DNA of 64,000 nt, from the NCBI RefSeq assembly GCF_035497915.1, contig NZ_DATJCS010000010.1:4649-68648 (forward strand), in the 5' to 3' direction. Below the pieces are notes generated by a model. It saw only the letters and a program-made list of their open reading frames with translations. It was not told the DNA's origin and did not search any database. Numbering within the stretch: position 1 is the stretch's first letter; every line of letters starts with the position of its first letter. Of this stretch, positions 58,036-64,000 are shown in pieces. A program made the translations under genes and the position numbers. The DNA comes from Serpens sp035497915 (GTDB lineage: Bacteria > Pseudomonadota > Gammaproteobacteria > Pseudomonadales > Pseudomonadaceae).

Positions 58036-58057
58036 CCGACCGGTCGGTCACTAGAAT
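58036..58057 (+). promoter_or_regulatory. Operator-like palindrome and -10 upstream of the DASS transporter
   Basis: CCGACCGGTCGG (58036-58047) is a 12-bp perfect palindrome, followed 4 bp later by TAGAAT (58052-58057), a good -10. A repressor here would block the promoter. No regulator gene is adjacent. No clear -35. Confidence 0.45.
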
Positions 58058-58158
58058 GGCGTGACAAGAAGCCGGGAAACCCCCGGCGCCATGTCGGAGC
58101 CGGTTACCTGCCGGCATCCGCAGGTCGACACTGAAGCCATTCCCACAAGGAACACTCC

Positions 58159-59628
58159 ATGACCCTCACCGAACTCCGGGCCAAGCTGCCCTGGGGACTC
58201 CTGCTGGCGATCGCGATCGGCGCACTGATCGCGCTCCTGCCGCCGTTCCCCGGTCTGCCCCAGGCCGGCCAGTACATGCTGGCCATCCTCGCCTTCGCCG
58301 TGATCGTGTGGATCACCGAAACCGTGTCCTACGAAGTCAGCGCCATCATGATCATCGGCCTGATGGCCTTCCTGCTCGGCAGTGCGCCGACGGTGGCCAA
58401 CCCCGACGTGCTGATCGGCACCAAGGGCGGCCTGGCCATGGCGCTGGCCGGCTTCGCCAACTCGGCGCTGGCGCTGGTGGCGGCGGCGCTGTTCATCGCC
58501 GCGGCCATGACCCACACCGGGCTGGACAAGCGCATCGCGCTCTACACCCTGTCCAAGGTCGGCGCCAGCCCGCGCCGGGTGCTGATCGGCGCCATCCTGG
58601 TGACCATCATCCTCAGCTTCATCGTGCCCAGCGCCACCGCCCGCGTGGCCTGCGTGGTGCCGATCATGATGGGGGTGATCGCCGCCTTCGGCGTGGACAA
58701 GCGCTCCACCTTCGCCGGCGCGCTGATGATCCTGGTGGCGCAGGGCACCAGCATCTGGAACGTCGGCATCCAGACCTCGGCCGCGCAGAACCTGCTCACC
58801 ACCGGTTTCATGCACAAGCTGCTGGGCGAGTCCGTCACCTGGATGGACTGGCTGATCGCCGGCCTGCCGTGGAGCGTCCTGATGTCGGTGGTGCTTTATG
58901 TGGTCATCGTCAGGCTGATGCCGCCGGGCGTGGGCAAGATCGAAGGCGGCAAGGACGCGGTGCGCAATTCCCTGCGCGAACTGGGCGCCATGAGCGGCGG
59001 CGAACGCAAGCTGTTCGGCATCACCCTCGGCCTGCTGGCCTTCTGGGCCACCGAAGGCAAGCTGCACCGCTTCGACACGGCTTCGGTGACCATGGTCGGC
59101 CTGGCGCTGCTGCTGATGCCCGGTATTGGCGTGATGAGCTGGAAGGAAGCGCAGAACCGCGTGCCGTGGGGCACGGTAATCGTCTTCGGCGTCGGCATCA
59201 GCCTCGGCACCGCGCTGCTCGGCACCCAGGCCGGTGCCTGGCTGGCGCGCGGCCTGGTGGACAACCTGGGCATGGAAGGCATGTCGCCGTTCTGGGTGTT
59301 CGCCGTGCTCGGCCTGTTCCTCATCCTCATCCATATCGGCTTCGCCAGCGCCACCGCGCTGACCTCGGCGATGCTGCCGATCATGATCGCCCTGCTGCAG
59401 CACCTGGGCGGCGATATCAACGCGCTGGGCATGAGCATGCTGCTCGGCTTCGTGATGAGCTTCGGCTTCCTGCTGCCGATCAACGCCCCGCAGAACATGG
59501 TGTGCATCGGCACCGAGACCTTCACTTCACGACAGTTCCTGCGCATCGGCGTGTGGCTGACCCTGGTCGGCTACCTGCTGATGCTGGTGATGGCGCTGAC
59601 CTGGTGGAAATGGCTGGGCTGGATGTAA
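58159..59628 (+). CDS. DASS/SLC13 family anion symporter
   Basis: 489 residues, about 12 hydrophobic segments with two inverted halves. The first half has LILSFIVPSATARVACVVPI and the second IHIGFASATALTSAMLPIMI, the two re-entrant-loop regions, here with SAT in place of the SNT of many dicarboxylate transporters. The C-terminal FGFLLPINAPQNMVC matches the family. The likely substrate is a dicarboxylate or other small anion with Na+; it cannot be fixed from sequence. Start ATG 58159, with AAGGAA upstream. A hairpin follows. Confidence 0.9.
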   Translation: MTLTELRAKLPWGLLLAIAIGALIALLPPFPGLPQAGQYMLAILAFAVIVWITETVSYEVSAIMIIGLMAFLLGSAPTVANPDVLIGTKGGLAMALAGFANSALALVAAALFIAAAMTHTGLDKRIALYTLSKVGASPRRVLIGAILVTIILSFIVPSATARVACVVPIMMGVIAAFGVDKRSTFAGALMILVAQGTSIWNVGIQTSAAQNLLTTGFMHKLLGESVTWMDWLIAGLPWSVLMSVVLYVVIVRLMPPGVGKIEGGKDAVRNSLRELGAMSGGERKLFGITLGLLAFWATEGKLHRFDTASVTMVGLALLLMPGIGVMSWKEAQNRVPWGTVIVFGVGISLGTALLGTQAGAWLARGLVDNLGMEGMSPFWVFAVLGLFLILIHIGFASATALTSAMLPIMIALLQHLGGDINALGMSMLLGFVMSFGFLLPINAPQNMVCIGTETFTSRQFLRIGVWLTLVGYLLMLVMALTWWKWLGWM

Positions 59629-59645
59629 GACCACATGCCCCACGA

Positions 59646-59680
59646 CCCTGAACGGCGCCCTTAGGCTTCCGTTCAGGGTT
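59646..59680 (+). terminator. Terminator-like hairpin after the DASS gene
   Basis: CCCTGAACGG (59646-59655) pairs exactly with 59669-59678 across a 13-nt loop. Only TT follows with a G-rich tail, so efficiency is uncertain. Confidence 0.6.
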
Positions 59681-59762
59681 TGCGGTCGGAGCGTCATGGC
59701 TCCTCCGTTCCCCGGGGCGCTACGCTTCACTCGCCCACCAGGCACTCAGGCAAGGAGGCCCG

Positions 59763-60059
59763 ATGTACGTTGTCATCTTCCGCGCAAAGGTCAGGTCGCT
59801 CGACGACGAGTATTTCCGTGTCGCTTCCCGCATGCGCGAGTTGGCGCTGGCGGAGTTCGGCTGTCTTGAATTCCATGCCGTGAGCGAAGGGGATGACGAG
59901 GTGGCGCTGTCCTACTGGCCAGACGAAGCCTCCATCAAGGCCTGGAAGGCGCATCCCGAGCATCTGCTGGCGCAACAGGCCGGGCGCGAGCGCTGGTACG
60001 CGTCCTATTCGGTCCAGGTGGCCCGCATCACGCGGGAATACCAAGTGCCGGCGAGCTGA
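59763..60059 (+). CDS. Antibiotic-biosynthesis-monooxygenase (ABM) domain protein
   Basis: 98 residues, a dimeric ferredoxin-like ABM fold similar to YqjZ. N terminus MYVVIFRAKV; then ELALAEFGCLEFHAVSEGDDEVALSYWP, and KAHPEHLLAQQAGRERWYASYSVQVARI with the WY pair usual in this family. Such proteins are often stress-linked and of unknown substrate. Strong ribosome site AAGGAGG. It ends 5 bp from the convergent secreted-protein gene. Confidence 0.88.
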   Translation: MYVVIFRAKVRSLDDEYFRVASRMRELALAEFGCLEFHAVSEGDDEVALSYWPDEASIKAWKAHPEHLLAQQAGRERWYASYSVQVARITREYQVPAS

Positions 60060-60064
60060 ATGCC

Positions 60065-60541
60065 TCAGCGTGGCGGAGGAAGCTGCAACCCGTTGTCATG
60101 CAAGGGCCGGTAGATGCCCGGCGGATGCGGGTTGTGGCGCGCCGGGAAGTCCGGCCGAACCTGGCGGGGCGGCGGGTACCCACGCAGGTTGAATGAAGGC
60201 GAGTCGGGATAGAAACGCTCCGAGTTGAACGACTCGCCTCGCTCGTTGCCCAGGCGATCCCGTGGATAGGACCAGTCTCCCGGGAGGCGGTGATCGTATC
60301 GGTACTGTCCACCGTGATCCTCGTAGCGGTAGTAGCGGTAACGCTGCGGGTAGCGAGAATCCCGATGCATCCGCGGGTCCTGCCAGCCGCGTGGGGGCAG
60401 CCCGTACCGGCCCCGGTCATCGTGTTGCATCAGTTTGGAGCGGGTGTCCCGGGCGCGGTCCGAATCGGCCAGCGAAGACAGCGACCCCCCTAGCAGCAGC
60501 ACGCCGCCGAACATTACAACGGTCAAGCGCGAGACAAGCAT
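60065..60541 (-). CDS. Secreted Arg/Tyr/Pro-rich protein of unknown function
   Basis: 158 residues. Signal peptide at the N terminus (MLVSRLTVVMFGGVLLLGG, cleavage near SLADS), with GGAGG upstream. The mature part is unusual: very rich in Arg, Tyr, Pro and Asp (PQRYRYYRYEDHGGQYRYDH), hydrophilic and probably disordered, ending in a proline-rich tail. No Cys in the mature part. No family is recognised. Its composition suggests electrostatic binding to an anionic partner such as peptidoglycan or polysaccharide, but that is inference. Confidence 0.7.
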   Translation of the reverse strand: MLVSRLTVVMFGGVLLLGGSLSSLADSDRARDTRSKLMQHDDRGRYGLPPRGWQDPRMHRDSRYPQRYRYYRYEDHGGQYRYDHRLPGDWSYPRDRLGNERGESFNSERFYPDSPSFNLRGYPPPRQVRPDFPARHNPHPPGIYRPLHDNGLQLPPPR

Positions 60542-60756
60542 GACGGCGCCCCTCCATGTAGTTCAGCCAAGTATGGACCGCACCCTGGGCGACATTGGGG
60601 TTAACAGCACCAACCTGCTCGCCGTCCGGCAGACAGTCGGGGATTCCCAGCCGTTGCCCCCCAACTTTGCTGATTTTCCGGGATCCAACTTCCTTGCAGG
60701 CCGCCGCGACAGGAGAGGCCACCCGGCGGCTTTCTCAGCCTATCCTGGAGGCCGCC

Positions 60757-62340
60757 ATGCACAGGTCAATCGCACGGGCAGGGACGCTGGCGCTCTCACT
60801 CGCCCTCAGCGGCGCGGCAGGGGCGCAACATTCGCACGAAGGGGAACCGCCCGAACAACTGGGCGAGGTGAACTTCCAGGTGTCCTGCACCCCGGACGCG
60901 CAGCGCACCTTCAACCGGGCCATGGCCCTGTTCCATTCCTTCTGGTTCGACCCCGCCAAACAGGCCTTCGCTAAGGTGCTGGAACAGGACCCGAACTGCG
61001 CCATGGCCCACTGGGGCATTTCTATCATGTCCATGGGCAACCCGCTGGCCTGGCCGCCCAGCCCGCAGGCCTTGCAGGCGGGAGCCGAGGCCTGGTCCCG
61101 GGCGCAGCAGCTCGGTGCCGGCAGCGAGCGGGAAAACGCCTATATCGACGCCCTCGGCGCCTTCTTCAAGGACTGGCAGAGCACCGAACACCGCCCCCGT
61201 GCGCTGGCGCTGGCGCTGGCCATGGAAGAAGTGGCCGCGCGCTATCCGCAGGATGTCGAAGCGCAGATTCTCCACGCGCTGCTGCTCAACGCCACCGCCC
61301 AGCCCACCGACAAGACCTACGCCAACCAGCTCAAGGCCGCCGGCATCCTCGAACCGCTGTACCGGCAGTACCCCAACCACCCCGGCATCGCCCACTACCT
61401 GATCCACACCTTCGACTACACCAGCCTGGCGGAGCGGGGCATGCCCTACGCCCGCGCCTACGCGGACATCGCACCCTCGGTGCCGCACGTCCAGCACATG
61501 CCCTCGCACATCTTCAGCCGGGTCGGCGACTGGCCGGCCATGGTGGAAAGCAACCTGGCCTCGTACCAGGCCGCACGCCAGGAACTGCAGGCGACCACGC
61601 TGGATATCGGCACCTACGACGCCCTCCACGCCCTGGACTACCTGGTGTTCGGCCACCTGCAACAGGGCCAGCACCAGGCGGCCAAGCAGCGGGTGGACGA
61701 GGTGGCGGCGATCCGCAAGGTCAACGTGGAAAACTTCGTCGCCGCCATTCCGGCGCGCTACGCCCTGGAGCGGGGGCAGTGGCAGGAAGCCGCCGCATTG
61801 CAGCTGTCGCCCGCCGACCTGGCCTGGGACAAGTTCCCGCAGGCCGAAGCCATCCTGGTGTTCGCCCGCGGCCTGGGCGCCGCGCGCAGCGGCAACCCCG
61901 GCGCGGCCAGCGCGGATGTCGAGCGCCTGCAGGCCCTGCAGGCCGCGATGCGCCAGAGCAACCTCGGCTACTGGGCCGGTCAGGCGGAATTCCAGATCCT
62001 CGCGGTAAACGCCTGGATCGCCCAGGCCGAAAACCGTCCCGACGAGGCGCTGCGCCTGATGCGCGAAGCGGCTGATCTCGAGGAAGCCAGCGACAAGCAC
62101 CCGGTCACCCCCGGCAACGTAGTGCCCTCCCGGGAACTGCTGGCCGATCTGCTAATGGTGCAGAACCAGCCCGTCGAGGCCCTGGCGGAATTCGAGCGCT
62201 CCCTGCAACGGGACCCGAATCGGTTGCGTGCCACACAGGGCGCCATGGAGGCCGCGACGGCGGCCGGGAATGCGGAGGCCGCGCGGCGCTATGAGCAGCA
62301 GGTTGCGGTGCTGACTGCGGCGGGTGATGCGCAGCCATGA
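60757..62340 (+). CDS. Secreted TPR-repeat protein with conserved His motifs
   Basis: 527 residues. Signal peptide (MHRSIARAGTLALSLALSGA, cleaved near GAQ), then tetratricopeptide-like helices throughout. GGAGG sits five bases before ATG 60757; a longer frame from 60595 is rejected. The first repeat has FNRAMALFHSFWFDPAKQAF and CAMAHWGISIMSMGNPLAW. The central region carries histidine motifs (HPGIAHYLIHTFDY; HVQHMPSHIFSRVGDWPAM) that recur in this family and look like a metal or heme site. The C-terminal repeats include EILAVNAWIAQAE-like and SLQRDPNRLRATQGAMEAA. Function is unknown. A degenerate fragment of a relative lies at 62861. Confidence 0.88.
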   Translation: MHRSIARAGTLALSLALSGAAGAQHSHEGEPPEQLGEVNFQVSCTPDAQRTFNRAMALFHSFWFDPAKQAFAKVLEQDPNCAMAHWGISIMSMGNPLAWPPSPQALQAGAEAWSRAQQLGAGSERENAYIDALGAFFKDWQSTEHRPRALALALAMEEVAARYPQDVEAQILHALLLNATAQPTDKTYANQLKAAGILEPLYRQYPNHPGIAHYLIHTFDYTSLAERGMPYARAYADIAPSVPHVQHMPSHIFSRVGDWPAMVESNLASYQAARQELQATTLDIGTYDALHALDYLVFGHLQQGQHQAAKQRVDEVAAIRKVNVENFVAAIPARYALERGQWQEAAALQLSPADLAWDKFPQAEAILVFARGLGAARSGNPGAASADVERLQALQAAMRQSNLGYWAGQAEFQILAVNAWIAQAENRPDEALRLMREAADLEEASDKHPVTPGNVVPSRELLADLLMVQNQPVEALAEFERSLQRDPNRLRATQGAMEAATAAGNAEAARRYEQQVAVLTAAGDAQP

Positions 62341-62364
62341 GAAGCAGGGCGCGCCGTTGCCGTT

Positions 62365-62386
62365 GTAGGAGCGGCTTTAGCCGCGA
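62365..62386. repeat. Single REP element
   Basis: GTAGGAGCGGCTTTAGCCGC followed by GA, the classic Pseudomonas REP head and stem, between the TPR and SnoaL-like genes. Confidence 0.85.
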
Positions 62387-62425
62387 TGTATTTGCTGCGG
62401 ATTGGGTGTGCAACGGAGGAGCGAG

Positions 62426-62854
62426 ATGAGCTCGATAACAGACCGGGCGGAGATTGAGACGCTCTTTCAGACCTTGGCAAAGGCGCACGCTGACCACGAC
62501 GTAGAAGCCATCGTCGAGGCGTACACGCAGGACGCGGTGATTTACGATCTGGCGCCGCCACTCGGACGTCACGGGATCAACCGTGACAGCGTTGCGGCCT
62601 GGCTCGACAGCTGGGACGGCCCCATCCGGATCGATGCAAGCGACGTCAGTCTCACCGTTGAGGGCAACCTGGCGTACTCGTCCGCGCTGACCAGAATGCG
62701 TGGGCGCCAAGGGAGTGAAGAGCAAGACATGTGGTATCGCACAACGCTGTGTCTTCGGAAGACAAGTGGCCAATGGCGCATCGTCCACGAGCACACATCC
62801 GTACCGTTCTACATGGATGGGAGCTATCGGGCAGCGGTTGATCTCAAGGCATAG
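62426..62854 (+). CDS. SnoaL/NTF2-like (DUF4440-type) protein
   Basis: 142 residues, cone-shaped NTF2-like fold: N-terminal helices EIETLFQTLAKAHADHDVEAI and VEAYTQDAVIYDLAPP, then strands with MWYRTTLCLRKTSGQWRIVHEHTSVPF. Such proteins range from ketosteroid-isomerase-like enzymes to ligand-binding proteins; the motif WRIVHEHTS is common to the uncharacterised SgcJ/EcaC-type group. ATG 62426, with GGAGGA upstream. Flanked by a REP and a pseudogene fragment. Confidence 0.87.
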   Translation: MSSITDRAEIETLFQTLAKAHADHDVEAIVEAYTQDAVIYDLAPPLGRHGINRDSVAAWLDSWDGPIRIDASDVSLTVEGNLAYSSALTRMRGRQGSEEQDMWYRTTLCLRKTSGQWRIVHEHTSVPFYMDGSYRAAVDLKA

Positions 62855-62860
62855 AAAGGA

Positions 62861-62956
62861 TTGCGGCTACCTGATCATCCGGACTTCCAAGCCCGCTCGG
62901 CAATCGCATGGATCGCCCAAGCCGATAACCACCCCGGCAAAGCGCGCGTAGCATGG
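62861..62956 (+). pseudogene. Decayed fragment related to the upstream TPR gene
   Basis: In frame from 62861 the translation HPDFQARSAIAWIAQADNHP parallels QAEFQILAVNAWIAQAENRP of the TPR protein (codons near 61984-62040), and the DNA also matches (ATGGATCGCCCAAGCCGA against CTGGATCGCCCAGGCCGA). Only about 90 bp is recognisable and there is no start. It is best explained as the remnant of a duplicated or second TPR gene. The rest of 62855-63071 shows nothing else. Confidence 0.5.
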
Positions 62957-63071
62957 AACACTCCCTGCCGCTCGACAGATCCTGCGCGTGGCGTGGTTCA
63001 TGGTTGTTCCCTACAGAGGCGCTACAGTCTTCCGCGCACCCCGTTGCTCATCAATATAAGGAAGACAGGAA

Positions 63072-63485
63072 ATGAACATCACGGTTGAAACCACCATCGC
63101 GGCACCGATTGAACGGGTGTGGAGCGCCTGGACCACTCCAGAAGACATCACCCAATGGAACGCTGCATCCGACGATTGGCATACCACCCGGGCGAGCGTT
63201 GATCTTCGCGTCGGCGGAACCTTCTCATCACGCATGGAAGCCAAGGACGGCAGCATGGGGTTCGATTTTTCGGGTACCTATACGAAGATCGAGCACCATC
63301 AATTGATCGAGTGCGAGTTTGGCGGGCGCACCTTGCGGGTGGAATTTCTCACCGGGCCGACTGGCGTCACCGTGCGGGAAACCTTCGAAGCGGAGCAGAC
63401 GCACTCGGAAGAGCAACAGCGTGCGGGCTGGCAATCCATTCTGGACAACTTCGCCCGCCACGTGGAAGGCAAGACCACCGCTTAA
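63072..63485 (+). CDS. SRPBCC/AHSA1-family protein
   Basis: 137 residues, START-like ligand-binding fold (activator of Hsp90 ATPase homologue 1 group). N terminus NITVETTIAAPIERVWSAWT, WNAASDDWHTTRASVDLRVGG, C-terminal GWQSILDNFARHVEG; these three blocks are diagnostic. Start ATG 63072, with AGGAAGACAGGA upstream. Function is generally unknown; members bind hydrophobic small molecules. Last gene in the window. Confidence 0.92.
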   Translation: MNITVETTIAAPIERVWSAWTTPEDITQWNAASDDWHTTRASVDLRVGGTFSSRMEAKDGSMGFDFSGTYTKIEHHQLIECEFGGRTLRVEFLTGPTGVTVRETFEAEQTHSEEQQRAGWQSILDNFARHVEGKTTA

Positions 63486-64000
63486 TTCAGGTGCCTACGT
63501 GCGCTGGCCTGATGGGCCGGCGCGATTCAATTTCCCCGTTCCTCCCGACTCAGCCCACGGGCCGCAGCCCTAGGAACGCCTGCCGGCGGCCATCCTGCGC
63601 CTGCCTTCCGCCCAGCCTGGGTGTTGGCCCAGCATGAGCATGACTCTGTGCTCATTGGGAGTAGACAGTGAGATGGCGAATTAGTAGCTTCCAACTGCCG
63701 GTTGCGTGCTAGACAGCGGTCAAGCGAATACATCAAGCTGGATTCTGTAGCTATTAACTTATTGTTTTTAAAGGCTTTTTTTGTTGGTGGGTACTGTTTG
63801 GTATGCGGAATTATACGGAACGCTCCCGTTATCCATTAGCACGGAATTCCATCTAATCACTGTTGCCCAGACAATATGACGCAATGTAGTAGTGGAACTG
63901 TAAATGGCAAGGAATCAGGGTGGCGGAAAGCCGAAAAAGCAGCTATTCCGCTGTATAGAGACTCGGGCGGGCATAGCGTAGCTATGAGCGACCCGAGTCT
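63486..64000. other. AT-richer noncoding stretch with two hairpins
   Basis: No credible reading frame in 515 bp. From about 63650 the base composition is visibly more AT-rich than anywhere else in the window (for example TATTAACTTATTGTTTTTAA). A bulged hairpin lies at 63628-63659 (CCCA/TGGG and ATGAGCA/TGCTCAT). At the very edge, AGACTCGGG (63959-63967) pairs with CCCGAGTCT (63992-64000), enclosing CATAGC-GTA-GCTATG. The region may be the border of an island beyond the window. Confidence 0.6.

Noticed and set aside
63959..64000. Terminal hairpin as an integron attC site
   Set aside because: It lacks the RYYYAAC and GTTRRRY core sites, and no cassette-like gene is adjacent.

Overview
The window is chromosomal DNA of a Pseudomonas species, probably from the P. 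aeruginosa/putida side of the genus. It is GC-rich, densely coding, and carries blocks whose gene order is characteristic of the genus: the ast/aru arginine genes next to alaS-lysC-rsmA; leuCDB-asd-fimV-truA-trpF-accD-folC-(SPOR)-cvpA-purF-metZ; and earP beside efp, where EF-P has an arginine at residue 32. Species assignment is not possible from sequence reading alone. There is no prophage, insertion sequence, CRISPR array or rRNA.

Layout. 0-3.5 kb: the end of aruC, then aruF and aruG, but no aruD, aruB or aruE behind them. 3.6-8.5 kb: alaS, lysC, rsmA/csrA, tRNA-Ser(GCT) and three near-identical tRNA-Arg(ACG) genes. 8.5-15.7 kb: a small periplasmic protein, mgtE with a structured leader, amrZ (with a sigma-E/AlgU-type promoter), a 1090-residue five-PAS GGDEF-EAL protein and a LysR regulator. 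15.8-31.3 kb: leucine synthesis, asd, the twitching-motility hub fimV, then tRNA modification, tryptophan, fatty acid, folate, purine and methionine genes. 31.3-44 kb: an MFS transporter, class II DAHP synthase, a spermidine-synthase-like protein, an unusual chemoreceptor, a DEAD-box helicase, a Cache-GGDEF diguanylate cyclase, an HU protein, earP and efp. 44-59.6 kb: rmuC, an epoxide-hydrolase-like enzyme, a DUF4010/MgtC membrane protein, an SSS-type hybrid sensor kinase, a MarR/benE unit divergent from an aminotransferase-GST unit, and a DASS transporter. 59.7-64 kb: small accessory genes (ABM, TPR, SnoaL, SRPBCC), ending in about 500 bp of AT-richer noncoding DNA.

How the genes fit together. 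Amino-acid metabolism dominates: arginine catabolism, the aspartate family (lysC, asd, metZ), leucine, tryptophan and the entry to the shikimate pathway. A second theme is post-transcriptional and c-di-GMP control of surface lifestyle: RsmA, AmrZ, a dual GGDEF-EAL protein, a second diguanylate cyclase and FimV. EarP and EF-P form the arginine-rhamnosylation translation module. Most intergenic structure comes from two families of REP-type palindromes, some arranged as tandem 124-130 bp units.

Most novel-looking signals: (1) the mgtE leader, with a candidate 19-codon leader peptide and two mutually exclusive pairings of the same segment; (2) the shortened ast operon; (3) the AlgU-type promoter of amrZ beside a five-PAS c-di-GMP enzyme; (4) a TPR-family gene with conserved histidine motifs and a decayed fragment of a relative just downstream; (5) a chemoreceptor with no N-terminal membrane anchor. 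All names are homology judgements made by reading; no database search was run.
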